NCBI GenBank assembly: GCA_027603065.1
Contig: JADGJP010000053.1
Location: forward strand, 60,018-124,017
Origin: Geranomyces variabilis
Taxonomy: Eukaryota; Chytridiomycota; Chytridiomycetes; Spizellomycetales; Powellomycetaceae
Direction: 5' to 3'
Length of the DNA: 64,000 nucleotides
Position numbers and translations under genes: made by a program. Every line of letters starts with the position of its first letter. The stretch's first letter is position 1. This document shows positions 1 to 11,703 of the stretch, one piece after another. The notes under the pieces were generated by a model. The model saw only the letters and a list, made by a program, of their open reading frames with translations, was not told the DNA's origin and searched no databases.

Positions 1-131
1 CGTTGACCACCTTGTTGACAGCTCCCAAATTCAGGGGCGGCCGCTCCGCCGAACTGCCTAACAGGTATTTGCACGACCAATTAGGTTGGATAGAAACCGA
101 AATGAATGGATGAGTGTATGAGTGTGGCGAG

Positions 132-1629
132 ATGGCCTCTACCGACATGAGTGGAGTCCACGTTAATGTGGGGGTTTTGACGTGTGCGCTGGGCTGTCGG
201 TAAGCGTTGTGAGCTGTGTCGTCAGATCTCGGACAATAGCGCCAAGAAAGAAGTTAGCGATGCATCTGTGGCTATGCATTCAATTCGTCACGACGCGCGA
301 AATCGACAGCTTCCCGTTTTTCGGCCCGCGGACACAACAGGCGGGTGCAAAGCATGCAGATTCCGGTCGAGAGCGTCATACCACTCCAGGCGGGATCGAT
401 AATATGCGGGATTGCTTTAACACTATCCACACAAGCGTTGACCCGGCATGGGGTATCGTTGCGCCTGGTCGGCGATGCCGATCGCCAAAAATTTCTCTCC
501 TTGCTATGCTTCATCATTGTTGTGGCCGGAATCATCAGCCTCGGACTCAATCAAACGCTGCAAGCCTACGTGCTTCAGGATATATGTCTTTTGATAATCT
601 TTTGGGGAGTGCAGGTGGGTGGCTGGCCGCTGTAGGGTGCGTAGTTGGAAGAGCTTGGCTTACTCACTGCGAGCTTCTTCGACAGTTGGGATTGTGCTGC
701 CTCAATCACAACACCATCGTTCGCTTTTACCTCGCCTTCTCAACGCGCACCGGCCAGGTGCAGACTGTGGCCCGCTACTGCCTAGTTTTGTACCCGCTGT
801 CACTGGTGGTCTTAATTCCAATCTACATCGCCTTCCCGGAAACCGTAACGGCGCATGCTGGAGTAAATCGTGCGCCGATAAATGCGAGAGTGTTTAAGCC
901 GTTAAATGTCGCGCTGGTGTTTGCGGTAAGCAATCGAGATGCTTCTGAGTAAGCGGCTCATTGCAGCGGCGGGACTTTATTAAGCCATAAAAGTTTTCCA
1001 TTGAAGACGGAAGCTTTGGCCACTGCATCAGATATTTTGTTGTTGTATAAAGTTTTCCGATCTACCTCTGGGTCTGGAAGGACGTCGGTGTTGCCCATCG
1101 TGAGGAGTAACCTGCTGAAAGAATACACAGTTGTCTGGACATCGGTCGTTCTGGACGTGATATTAAAGGTATGGGAGGTAGGCTTCCGAACAGAGAGTGG
1201 ACGGAAAAAACTGCTGTATTTCTGACAATTGTGCTTGCATTCTACTCACAGCTTTTGATATTCGCCGGACAACCAGTTCTTTTCGACAGCCAAGTCTCAA
1301 ACCTAACGCTTATCCTTCGTGCTCGCACAAATTTGCAATATGGCTTGACGCTGCAAGAAATGTGGGAAGCGGCCGTCAGCGTGCGGCCGAGTTCGCTCGA
1401 TGAGACTCAGTTTGTGAGCCAGAAAACTGAAATACGGCCTCCGCCGCGCAGCCACTCTTTCGGCGCCAGCAATGCACAAATGGACGACATTGCGGAGGTG
1501 GGCGACTCGAAATGTTCTGCTGACAGGCCCAGCTCCGACAGTTCGCCGAATTTGTCAAGAGCTCCAACATCGAACATAGATTCATTAGGGAGAATGCTGG
1601 ACGGAGACTTGGGTGAGGCATACGACTAG
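132..1629 (+). CDS. Multi-pass membrane protein, 7TM-like orphan (5 exons)
   Basis: Exons 132-199, 341-614, 686-948, 994-1168 and 1252-1629 join in frame from an ATG at 132 to TAG, giving about 385 residues. All introns are GT-AG. The 949-993 intron is only 45 nt and its acceptor is the least certain. Hydrophobic stretches lie near residues 42-56, 74-92, 100-120, 146-164, 190-200 and 245-265, consistent with six or seven membrane helices. A Ser/Pro-rich, probably cytosolic tail of about 110 residues follows. A motif of the type W-x4-LD-x2-LK lies in the last helix. No catalytic or ligand motif was recognised and no function is assigned. The start could lie further upstream. Confidence 0.6.
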
Positions 1630-1919
1630 TTGGTTTGTGAGGGAACCATATTCCCACTCTTTGCAAACAATGGTTAAAAATGGGAGTTGTTGGATTACTC
1701 CCGTACGCTGCCTGATTGGGGTCTCCGCGACCTTTCCTGGGCGTTGCTGCCTCTGCCAGCTTTCCGGGCACAACGTAAGATTGAAAAACGCTAGGGGCGG
1801 GCATTTACGGATGAATACGGCAGGCAGCGCACTATATGACTCGTATTCACAACTGCCCAGATTGCTGCAGATTTAACAATCGCGTAAAAAAAAGGTGCGC
1901 CTGCGAGTACCCAACCAGT

Positions 1920-4238
1920 TTATGTTACATTGGCCCACCACTTATATGTCATCAAGCTTTTTGCCATGGCGTGCTCTCCCTCGAGACAGAAAAGCGCATC
2001 TTTCAGAACGACCTTTCTCGCAGCGGGCTCGGTCCCGCCGACACCGCGCCGGCCGGAACCTGGTAGCCGCAAGCCCGAATATGTGCCGCCGGGCTGTCCG
2101 TTGCTACCATCACCTTTGCGCTTCCGTGACGGAACGACCTTTAAGCCGCCGGACCCAGAAGCGCCTGGCGTTGACGCAGCGCCGCCTGCGCCCGCGCCCG
2201 CAACCATCCAGCTCTTCATGTAACCGCCGCCTATCGCTTGTGACAGCGCAGCATTTGCTCGTTCAAGTCGAATGTGCTCGGGCAGGTCCTTGTCCTTCAC
2301 GGTTTTTCGCTTTTTTGCTTTCTGCGCGCTCTCGTCACCGCCTCCCAGCACATCCCCATCTCCTCCGCCGCCCACCCCACCCCCGCCGTCGGGTCCCAGC
2401 CCAAGCGCCGCTTCCTTAGCGGCGCGCAACCGCAGCTCTTGATTTCGTTCCCTCTTTTCAATGCCTGCTAGCTCTTTTCGAGGGTCGCCTCTTGTCACGA
2501 CTTGCAACTCCAATGCCTCCTCGCCCTTGGCGACCAGCTCGCGCTCAATTCGTAAGAATCGCTCGTGCAGAGCGCCAGTGCGGTGTTTTGCGGCTTGGAC
2601 CATTCGCTGCAACAAATCCCGCATGCGCTCCTGGGCTGCAAGCGCGAGATATGGCAAAAGGTCCGGGTCGACTTCCGCAACGTCAGCCGCTCGCGCAAGT
2701 GCATCGACCTTTCTCTTCAGACTGGGTATGTTGAGAAAAGATTGCTCTTTGAGGCGGCTGGCGCCACCGACAAGGTGGTGTTGGTAGAGCGGCGCGCCGG
2801 CCATAAACGAGTTGGTAATGTTGTCCTCCTCTTCGCGCATGTTGACGCCCGCGTAGCTCGTGACGTCCATCATGTCTGTTACATCGACCCTCCCCTCAAT
2901 GTCCTGCCCACTTCGACTGGATCCAGACACCGGCGGGCCCTGCATTTGTCTGACTGCCGAAATCAACATAAAGAGTTAGTCCGTCATTCAAAAAAACCCC
3001 CGTCGCAGTAAGGAGAAAATGCGGGCTTACATGGCTGAGGGGTTTGCATATTTGACGGTGGTCGTTGTGATATTGACGGGATCCGATTATGTTGCGGTGT
3101 GGATCTTCTGCAATAAGAGCCGAACCGGTCAATCAAGTGCAATTTTTCATAACGCCAACATGGCGATGCTCCATACCCAAAATTTTGTGTATATTGTTGT
3201 CCGTGAGATTGTCGGGCACGCATATTATCCAATGCTGGGCCAACTGATGATGGATGGCCGGCAGACGAGACCTAACAAAGCGACCGATTAGCTTGCAATC
3301 CTGCATACCATGAGAAAGTATGAACGCCTTACCAGAGGGGAGGACCGGATGCCAAATGGTGGCCTTGCGGAAGACGGAGCAGATTGTGGCAGAGATAGCA
3401 TGTCCTTGGCGCGCGCAGTAAACTCGTCAGCAGATAACTGCTTATTTTGCAGCTGTGCGTAGAGGCTTCGGAATTCAGTATGTTTTTCAACCGGTACTTG
3501 TTTGAGGAGGCCCTCAATGACCTGGGCAGGGTTGGCAGCATGCGGCGTTTGCCCTGGATTAGGTCGTGAAGCATATGCTGCTCTCGGTTGAGGCGGTCGC
3601 GACGGTGTGACCTGCGCAGCGCTAGAGCCTGCTGCTGGTCCGGGAATGTGTGCCGGCGGGACATATGGTGCCGGGCGGTGAGATGCTGACGGTGGTGGTG
3701 GTAAAGGAGTGCTGGTACGACTCCTTTGTGGTTCCGCTTTGATCTGAACTAGCGGTGCTGGTGGCGTCTGCCGCGTTGCTGGGGGTATGGGACTAGAATG
3801 CGCTGTTCCCAGCGCTTCTTGCGAATGAGAACCCGCATCGTCGGTAGCAAATACATCGTGACTTCCAGTCTGCGAAGTGTCCAACGCATCGAGATCGGCC
3901 AGCAACTCGGCGTGACTCGAATCAATAATTAATGGTGCAGGCATGCCGGGCATGTCTGCGAATATTGCATCCATTTCCTCGGCGTTCGGCGGCGTCTCAA
4001 AGCCGTGCACCATCTTCGGCGGTTCAGCGGAGAACAGCGCCATTTCATCGTCGTCCTCCGGATACAGGTGCGAGGCCGACTGCGATTGTGAGGGTGCTAC
4101 TGGAGCATCTGCAGAATCCGAAGCGTTTGCCCCCGGCGAAACTGTGGCGCCCGGGGACTTTAGCTGCAGCGGCTTCTCGTGGTCCGCCACATCGGCGAGG
4201 ATGTCGAGAGCGCCGTGGCCGTGAGATGGTGCGCTCAT
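1920..4238 (-). CDS. TAF4: TFIID subunit TAF4 (4 exons)
   Basis: TAF4 is a histone-fold subunit of the general transcription factor TFIID, pairing with TAF12 in the nucleus. Exons on the minus strand are 4238-3333, 3271-3177, 3107-3031 and 2953-1920, which join in frame to about 703 residues. The N-terminal half is Ser/Pro/Gln-rich and ends in a helical block (VIEGLLKQVP, then LYAQLQNKQLS) like the family's co-activator domain. The C-terminal half begins with the TAF4-type segment DPDLLPYLALAAQERMRDLL and ends with VVLKDALFCLEGE and TYKWWA, as in fungal and animal TAF4. A glycine-rich insert and a KRKGD-type basic patch lie between. The 69-nt second intron was inferred because it restores a Q/P-rich frame. 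Confidence 0.88.
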
Positions 4239-4972
4239 GAAAAACTTAGTGCTTCAAAGCAGACAATCCGTACGCCAAAAAGGAACGCCTGCTCAGGCGA
4301 GGTGAACTTGCGGCGCTGCTTTGAGCCTCTCTGTTCCGCAGGCCGCGCAGGGTTGCAATGGCGATGATTTGTTCGGACAGGCCTGAGGTTGCTGCGTGGT
4401 TTTGCAAACACACTCGCTCCTAAATCTAGGATGCCGACGTTCCAAATGAATGAGACCTGAACAGCCTCCCAATTCTGGCGTCTCTGCACCTGCTGCACAC
4501 GGCAGCCCCGTCCTATACTATTCTGCATGAACTTGGCCAGATTAACCAGGGTCAACGGAGTTGACGATGAAGCAAGGTGGATGTGGACGGGTACTTAAGG
4601 GCCTTTCACAATCAGCCCCCGAAAGTCACTTTTTATTGCTCGTGCCTGTATTATTTCGACCTTTCAACCCACGCTACCCTTGCACTTGTAGTCCCTCGAA
4701 CACAGCTTCGAACCCCGCGCTCGCCTTGTATCATACAGCCATTGAGAAGCTCTGCAAACGCCAGAATGTCAAATGGCAGTAACGGGAAAGATGTTAGTCC
4801 GATTGTGAATATCTCGCCGGAGAGTAAAGCAAGCGGCTTCTGACCTATAGGCCTTTAAGCAGTAATGCCTCCGTGCCGTGCCAGTCCGGGACGCTCCTCC
4901 GCTGATCTGAAAGCAATGTTCAAAGTCGGTTTTAGACTTAACGTCAGTTACGTCAAGGACACAAGCTGTACT
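4239..4972. other. Intergenic, no gene recognised
   Basis: Upstream region of TAF4 and downstream region of the low-complexity gene. Only short overlapping reading frames without family resemblance are present, including a 25-codon plus-strand frame at 4766-4843 that is not called. Confidence 0.5.
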
Positions 4973-5776
4973 TTACCCGGGTCCTCCAAGAGGAACGATC
5001 TTGTCTCCATTCTTGACGATTTTGCCACCGTTTGCAAAGAGGTTAGACGAGCCACCAGAGCCATTCCCGCTTTCAACGACGTGTTCAGAGTGGCCTCGGC
5101 GAGGAAAGTTGCCGTACTCGCCGTTGGTGGTCTCGGGACGGCGGTATGTGTAGGTGTCAACGGCTTGGACCAGGTTAGATCCACTTGGTTGGTAGGTCGT
5201 GGTGCTGAGCGTAACGGTGTGCGTCTGCGGGTCGCCATTGACCTGCGTGTAGGTCGTCCCGGCGCGGTGGCTTTCGCCGCTTTTGCCGCGGGAGTCCTCG
5301 TTGGCCTGCAGAGAGGTGCTCGCGTTGTACGGCTGTGCGTGACGGGAAGACAGAACCGATCCTTGCTGCTGCTGCGAGCTGTAACCGGAGCCGGCACTGT
5401 CGCCAATGCTGCCTGCGTTTTGCAGTTGCGCATAAGCGTTTTGCGCAACCTCGCTGGCATCACTGGTCGTAGAGTACTCGCGGGCTGCTGGGTTGAATCC
5501 TCCCCTGCCGGAAGGTACGAGGCCCTGCGACGCCGAGCTTGAGAGACCAGCGTTTCCGCTATGAGTAATACCACCAGAGGCAGGAGTAGGAATTAGCTCC
5601 GTGCCCATGCGAAGTCGGTCAAGCTCGTTTTGGGCTTGGTAAGGCTTGATGGGGTTGGGCGCAAAGCCATCCCCACCGGTTACGATGTTGACTTGCGCTG
5701 GCTGGTAGGCGAGTGGTGTTGAGCCGGGTCCATTGCGAGGGGCATTGGTACCAATGTTCCAAGGAGCTGTGCTCAT
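4973..5776 (-). CDS. Low-complexity Ser/Gly/Asn/Gln-rich protein, unknown
   Basis: A single minus-strand frame of 267 residues from ATG at 5776 to a stop at 4973. Composition is dominated by S, G, N, Q, T and P, with a short QQQQ run and no signal peptide, membrane segment or recognisable fold, so it is probably intrinsically disordered. A TATA-like stretch (GATATAAGG on the minus strand, about 5972-5981) lies some 200 bp before the start, supporting transcription in this direction. Two other frames of over 200 codons overlap on both strands, as is common in GC-rich low-complexity DNA, so the choice of frame rests on the ATG, the promoter-like sequence and the length. No function can be assigned. 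Confidence 0.45.
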   Translation of the reverse strand: MSTAPWNIGTNAPRNGPGSTPLAYQPAQVNIVTGGDGFAPNPIKPYQAQNELDRLRMGTELIPTPASGGITHSGNAGLSSSASQGLVPSGRGGFNPAAREYSTTSDASEVAQNAYAQLQNAGSIGDSAGSGYSSQQQQGSVLSSRHAQPYNASTSLQANEDSRGKSGESHRAGTTYTQVNGDPQTHTVTLSTTTYQPSGSNLVQAVDTYTYRRPETTNGEYGNFPRRGHSEHVVESGNGSGGSSNLFANGGKIVKNGDKIVPLGGPG

Positions 5777-6273
5777 TTTCAGGAAATTCCAATGATGTGT
5801 GGAGAGAAGAGAACTGACGATTCAGAAGCTGACGATCCGGCGAGCGGTGCGTATATCGAGCGGGTTTCGACAGGTGCGAAGCTTCGACACAAAGCTAAGA
5901 TGAAGGCAAAAAACTGTCTAGATGAAGGAAAGTGGGAAATTGACAGGTTTAAGGGATGAAGGACCCTGCACCCTTATATCCATGTTTGGGGCCGCTGTCG
6001 GGGTTTTGGGTAGCTTGTGCTTAGTCAGCCGAAAGTCCGACAGCTGTCCGGTTTTGGGACTATCAGCCCGCCAGCCCCCCAGGCCTGCAGAGCTCCCCAC
6101 TGTGAGCGTTCCTTGAACGTTGTTCTTATTCAAGCAATTTTAGGGCGCTCTGTTGTCAGCATCTATGACGCCGCGATCGGAAACACGTTGCAATGCAATG
6201 CACTTCCCTCGAGCAAGCGCCTTTGATTAATCGGCCCTTTCCCTTCATTGTTCACAGGCTGGCTTTCGAGAAC
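5777..6273. promoter_or_regulatory. Divergent intergenic region with TATA-like box
   Basis: Separates the start of the low-complexity gene (minus) from the CFAP210-like gene (plus). A TATA-like sequence for the minus-strand gene lies near 5972-5981. A ttcacag acceptor-like site just before the plus-strand ATG (about 6250-6256) hints at a 5' leader intron for CFAP210. Confidence 0.35.
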
Positions 6274-8510
6274 ATGCCCGCGCAGATCTGTGCGCCAGTG
6301 GGGTCAAGTCCCTCCGGCACTGCGCAGAACGGTAAATTCGGCGGTAGCCCTTGCGGACTGCATGCTAATACAGAGAACTCATTAACGCCTCCGACTATGC
6401 GTGTATCACGTCGGTTAGGTTTCATTCCCTACACCGCCAGAATGGACCGGGCACCTGATGGTGCCCCGGCCGCAACGGCTGCGGCAGCAGAGGTTGCAAT
6501 TCGCGTGCGACAGCAGGACATTGAGAGCGCAAAGGCTCTCGCGGAACCCAGCAAACCGGACCTGCTTCTGCGTGCTGCAATCTTAAAAGAGGTTATATTT
6601 GACCTGACCCTCTGGCGAATCTTACTAACGAAAGCTGACTACACTTTCCCAAGCGCAGAGAGAAGAACTGCATAAGAAGTCAATGGACCGGGCACGAGGA
6701 TGGGGAAACACCATTATGGGCGGGCGCAGGCAGCGACTTGCCGCACAGGCTGGACGCCAGCAGAAACAAGAGGTCTGCCTCGCGCAAGTGCGCCTGAGGG
6801 AGCTTTCCACTAACGCGGGTTGAGATCTGCAGGAGGAGCGGCAGCGTGTTGACATTGAATGGGCAGCGGTCAAAGCCAGCGAGCGCAAGGCAGCTGTGGA
6901 TCGCGCAAGGAATATACTTCGTTACCAAGACCCTCGCATCAAGAAGCTTCACTCGGCGCTTGTGCTTTCCAATGTTCTCCAGGTTTGATTCAACCACACC
7001 CTAGCTTCTCATACCCGGCTGTGAAAACCGCTTTGTTACAACTTGTGGTTCTCTCCAGGAGCGCGATGCACAAGTCCTCCAACGGCGTGCGGAACGGGCC
7101 GCTCGAGAGGCTTGTGACGCCGCTGAGGCAGCGTCTCAATCAACCGCAGCCCAGCACGCAATTGTCGTCGAGGCTGAAGCAAGATTCCGCGCACGAATGG
7201 CAGCTATTAGCTGCAGCCGTGAGCAGCAAGCGCAAGCGCGGATTCGCGCGGCCGAACTTGCGGTTCTTGCAAAGGGCGAAGTCCTATTTAGAAAGACGGG
7301 CGAGGACATTTCTGGCGTCATTGCAAATGGCCGTGGTGTTCTGACAGAAAAGGAAGCCGACATCAATTTTGCGGCTATCAAGGCACAAGAAGTGGCAAAC
7401 TTGAAGAAAGCGTGGGAAGAAAAGATCGAGCGAGAAAAGGCACAGAGGATAGCGCTGGATGAGGCCACTGCACTACGGCGTGTAAGTTGCAATCAAACTT
7501 AGCCTCGCTGCCCGAAAAAGAAATTCAATCGTTTGCGACGTTTGGCAGCTCGAGAAGCAAAAAGCATTGGAGGCCAACATGCGCGTGGATGCCGAAAACA
7601 TAAAATTCGCTCAGATGAAAACTGTTTTTGACGCCCAGCGCAAGCAAGCAGAGACTCGCGCTGTTCGGTACGCCTTATTGACTAACAGAAGTAGTTGCTT
7701 CATGGTGTCGCTTATTAGCAGCGTTTTACAGGCAGCGGCAACACGCTTCCGACGTTGCGGGAAAAGTTGCGGCTGCAGAAGCGGTGAGCAAACGCGAGGC
7801 ACAAGATGCGTTCAGCGAGCGTCTATTGCATTCGCACGATGGTATTTGGGAGCATCGCGTCGAAACAGAGCGCCAGAAACGCAATGAGGCATTGGAGGGA
7901 GAAGAGGCGTTTAGGATTGCCCACGTGAGTGGCATAGGCAATCGCGGATCCACCGAACAGAGCTAATGGTTTGGGAAATTTCAGGCTGCCGAAGTTCATG
8001 AGCGGTTGATGCGAGAGAAAGCTGAGGCCGACGCTGCCAGGATTCAAAACATGGTTGATGACGCCGCAGATATAAATGAGGATTTGGAAGCTGAAAGGGC
8101 TCGGAAAGCATTGATTGACAATCTAAAAATACAGCATCGACAGGAAATTGTAAGCAAAGCTTCCTTCTTTTCCTTGACCGCTGATGACTTACAGATCGTT
8201 CTCGCAACAGCGTGACCATGAAGCCAATGCCCGGGCAGCAGCTAAAGTCCGTCTCGACAACGAAGTGGATGTCTTGGCATCCGCGGATGCCCATGACGCT
8301 GAATTCGACGCCTATGCGCTTGAGCGCATCGACGAGTGGCGCAGGTTAGGCCGGGACATTATTCCTCTGCTACATGTTTTGCGGCAGGAACGTAGCGCTC
8401 AGCCCCCAACGTCACCTGTCGAAAGCATCACGGCAAGAACGGCAGAAACGGATACATTTGTCCGCCTAGGGTTTGGATACTCTCAACGATCAGGCCACCT
8501 GACAGAATAG
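6274..8510 (+). CDS. CFAP210: CFAP210/CCDC173-like axonemal coiled-coil protein (8 exons)
   Basis: Exons 6274-6591, 6659-6787, 6833-6982, 7059-7481, 7549-7667, 7732-7924, 7985-8149 and 8211-8510 join in frame to about 598 residues. After a disordered N-terminus the product is almost wholly charged, Glu/Arg/Ala-rich coiled coil. It carries TPH-domain hallmarks: GWGNTIMGGRR, then EERQRVDIEW, then DPRIKKLHSALVLSNVLQER. These match the CFAP210 branch of the trichohyalin/plectin-homology family, which are inner proteins of doublet microtubules in cilia. The introns at 6592-6658 and 6788-6832 (45 nt) each carry an ACTAACG branch-like site. The gene implies a flagellated life stage. CFAP45, CFAP53 or MNS1 are less likely alternatives. 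Confidence 0.72.
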
Positions 8511-8913
8511 GATTTTGGATAGCTCTCCTTAGCTAGACCCCACTTGCATAGCGGAGAACGTGATGTGTCACATGGCGGCGGAGAGTCAAGTGTGCATGAG
8601 CGCAGTTAGAAGTGAGATCTTAGTATGCATCCGTCTGTCGTTTCTCTGGAACAAACTATAGCACCACTAGCTCTGCCAGTGCGGCAACCTTGATGGGCCA
8701 TTTGTTGCACTCAGCAGTTGGTCCAACCTCAATGCCGCAGAATCAGCTAAAGGCTAGCGGAGAACTGGCTGAAAAACCTAAGGAAACTCATATCGTACCC
8801 CTAACAGTATGTAGGCAGCGAGGGACGGGGTCGTGTGCTGCTTTGGCAAGGAAGATATTAGGGGGTTTTGGAATTTTGCGTCATAATGACGCACCCCTGC
8901 TGTCCTACAACAA
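8511..8913. other. Intergenic, no gene recognised
   Basis: Between the CFAP210-like gene and the first tRNA-Met. No open frame with family resemblance was seen. Confidence 0.5.
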
Positions 8914-8986
8914 GCGAAGTTGGCTCAGTTGGCAGAGCGTGAGTCTCATAATCTCAAGGTCGGGAGTTCGATCCTCCCACTTCGCA
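8914..8986 (+). tRNA. tRNA-Met (CAU), elongator type
   Basis: A 73-nt cloverleaf without intron. Acceptor stem gcgaagt pairs with acttcgc at 8979-8985, with discriminator A at 8986. The D arm is gctcagttggcagagc, the anticodon loop ctCATaa, and the T arm gggagTTCGATcctccc. A T run follows at 8992-8996 as a Pol III terminator. The first pair G-C and the D/T arms fit the elongator rather than the initiator species. Its sequence is identical to the copy at 14067-14139. Confidence 0.95.
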
Positions 8987-9479
8987 ACAATCTTTTTCGG
9001 GACGCCCATCTCTTTTGTCAGGCAGGCTCGTTGCGCCGGGGTTTGAAGGGTGCTCTGAGTGCCCCGCTAGGGCTCAAATATGTGGGTGAGCTGGCCCCGG
9101 ACTTAGCAGTTTTCGCCTTTTGGCAAGAGCCTCGAGCCGGCGATAAACACTTTGAAGTGGAATGTATTTACACTGAGAAAGAAGAGAAAAAAACGAGAGC
9201 TCAGGCTGAAAGGGAACACTAAAAAAAAATGCGACAGTACGGCAGGATCGGTGCTATGAACTAGAAAGATATGATAGATAGGAGAGGGGCCGGCAGATCC
9301 TGTCGTGGACCGCAGCGCTGGTGGTGTATCGAAAGTGGATTCGGGAGAGGGAAATGGCGGAGGATGTGTGGCGGAGTGAGCGGCAGAAACCGACAGCTAA
9401 AAAGTGTCTCGCGTCGGCGCATATCGGTGAGGGAGAGAAAAGGTGGTTGCGTTGATTGCTGATGGGCTCGAACGTTTTT
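8987..9479. other. Intergenic / NOP56 3' region
   Basis: Lies between the tRNA and the NOP56 stop codon. The minus-strand open frame that extends into it is a read-through of a NOP56 intron and has no support. Confidence 0.5.
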
Positions 9480-11170
9480 TTACTTCTTCTCCTTTTTGCT
9501 CGACTTTGGAGTCTTGTCCTTCTTCTCGCTCTTCTCCTTCTTCGACGTCTTGTCTTTCTTAGGCGTCTTTTCCTTCTTCTCGCTCTTGTCCTTCTTTGAC
9601 TTCTTCTTTGGCGTCTTTGGTTCCTCGTCCGAGTCGTCCGAGTCGGATTTACGCTTCTTCGGTGCTTCTGCAAAAAAAGCGGGACACAGTTAATTTCAGC
9701 TCGGTGACGACTAAAGTAAGCCCGCTTTATCCGCAACATACCCTCGGCGTCCTCTTCGTCGTCATCGTCAACAACAGCATCGATCAGATCTTCCATGCCC
9801 ACGGCCGCAAGTGCCTTTTGCATAACCTCCGCGTTCTTGCGCGGTGTGACGCCTTCCTCGTAGAACTTCACGCGCTCCTCAACCTGCTCGCGGAGCAGCT
9901 CGCCAAACTTGCTCGTTGGCTTGTCAAGGAAGCAGTCAATGCGGGATGCGATCGAGCATTTATTCGCAAGAACGCGCGAGATCCGACCCTTGTTCTTTTG
10001 CGCCGCGCGGCCAATAAACGTCGAGTGGTAGATAAGACCGTATTTGGGCGTGTTCCCCTTGGTCTTGAGCGCACGGAAAAGTGCCTTTTCGGCGCCGAGA
10101 ATCTGCACGGTCGAGGCAGGGTACTTGGCAAGGTTGGTCAACGATCCAGCGTGAGCAATGAGACGGGCGCCAACCATCTCGCCAATGAGGGCCGAAAGGT
10201 TGGGTGCAACCTGGTGCATTTTGCTAACGAGGTAGCCATGCAGCTGCTTGCGGTAGTCGGTCAGCGAAACAACCCGCTCGGCAAAGCTGAGGATGTTGGT
10301 CATGTCAATTTCCGAAATGTCGGTACCCATGGACGCGCGAGCGGCGTCGAGGATTTGCTTGGCTTTAATCGGGTCACCCGCCACGGCCTCGAGCTGCTCC
10401 AGAGAATCTTCGCCAAGGTCACCCTTGTTCTTGATAAGTCTGACGAGCTTGGCGTAGATACCATTGTCGGAGCAGATCTTGACAAGTTCCGGGAAGTGCC
10501 AGCCGTACCATTCACGCACGCGCATCGAGAACGTGTTGACGTCCTTGTCCAACTGGTCAAGCAGGTTGATCGACTGCATAATCATGTTGTCGGCCCTGTT
10601 AACGTTGAACTTCACTTTGGCACGCGAGTAGGCGTGACCGAGACCGAGCTGCGCTTTGTCCAGATCGCCTTCCTTCAGCTGCGCGAGCAGGCGGTCGGCG
10701 TGCAACCTGATACCACGCAAGAGCTCCCGAACAATGTCGTTGTGAACGCAGTCGTATCCCAGCTCCGCCTTAATGCCACCTCCCAAGTTGCTCTCGGACA
10801 CTCCAAGCTGGACCGCCTGCTTCTTGCTCGCTTTGGGCAAGTTCATTTCGAGGAACGCCTTCAACGACGGGTTGACGACACCTGGAAAACGATAAACCGC
10901 AGCGCCATTAGCGACACGTTCTTACTTTTTGAAACAAACCCAGTCAGCGTACAACGCCGCCTACACACCTTCGGAAACATCCATAATGTTCTCAAGAGCG
11001 TGCGCCGCGCTCTTGAAAGGCGCAAACGACCTTAGCTTAATGGATTTGCTGAAGCGTGATAGGTCCGTCACGCTTTGCTGGACTTCTTCCAACTCCTGGC
11101 CAATCTCCTCGGACTCGATACGCTCAAAAAGAGCGTATCCCGAGGCCGTTTCGTGCAAAATAAAAAACGA
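9480..11170 (-). CDS. NOP56: NOP56, box C/D snoRNP core protein
   Basis: NOP56 is a nucleolar scaffold of box C/D snoRNPs that guide rRNA 2'-O-methylation, with NOP58 and fibrillarin. Minus-strand exons are 11170-10969, 10881-9742 and 9667-9480, about 509 residues. The N-terminal domain starts [13 protein letters not shown] and includes FLEMNLPK. The NOP domain carries [20 protein letters not shown] and [20 protein letters not shown], the NOP56 version rather than NOP58. The last exon encodes a Lys/Glu tail with repeated KKDK/KSEKK units ending before TAA. The start codon is not in the first listed exon, which begins at an AG acceptor with no ATG in frame. A short upstream exon between about 11175 and 11330 is expected but not resolved. 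Confidence 0.93.
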
Positions 11171-11703
11171 CTAAGAAAAGGTCAAGCATCAGTCATTTGT
11201 GCCGACTTTTGAAAACACCCATCGGCGCTCTAAGAAATAAAGGCAAATCTCGCCGCCTCCGACAAAAAGCCAGAATCACCGCGAGAGATGCCTTCAGGGA
11301 GCTCGACCGTCGACCAGTCGGAGCCATTGTCCTACCATAGTGGTAAGCGCGCACGCAGCGAAATAAGGCGAGAGTCTGCGGTTCAAATGCTAGTCGCAAC
11401 GATTCAGAAAACAACGAGCGACGGCGGAGCGGCAGCTTCGTTGCTGTTGATGTTGCTGGTGTCGGTGGTTGCTGTTAGCCCCGAAAGAACCTGTGGAAGT
11501 CGGCACAAAAAAAAGGAAAATGCGGGGAGAGGGGGAACCGGCTCGTGTGTAGCGAACGCAAAAACAAAAACAAGAAAGCGGCGCACGTAAGCATGCCGTC
11601 CTAGATATAGCACGGCCCTCGCCATTTAACAAGTTTCGCGCCGCGCCAGTCGTGCGCCCTCGCGTCCTGCTTTGGCCTTACCCATCTCGCCGTAATTTTA
11701 TCC
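11171..11703. promoter_or_regulatory. Divergent upstream region of NOP56 and the proton channel
   Basis: 533 bp between two head-to-head genes. It should hold the first NOP56 exon and both promoters. No further gene was recognised; several short overlapping frames exist. Confidence 0.4.

Noticed and set aside
4865-5574. Alternative 208-225 codon frames on both strands over the low-complexity gene
   Set aside because: Overlap in a GC-rich repeat-like composition; the minus-strand frame with an ATG and TATA-like box was preferred.
9254-9479. Arg-rich C-terminal extension of NOP56
   Set aside because: It arises from reading through a GTATGT-started intron; splicing yields the normal Lys/Glu-rich tail.
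10961-11035. Plus-strand 479-codon frame antisense to NOP56
   Set aside because: It is the shadow of the conserved NOP56 exons; its amino acids resemble nothing.
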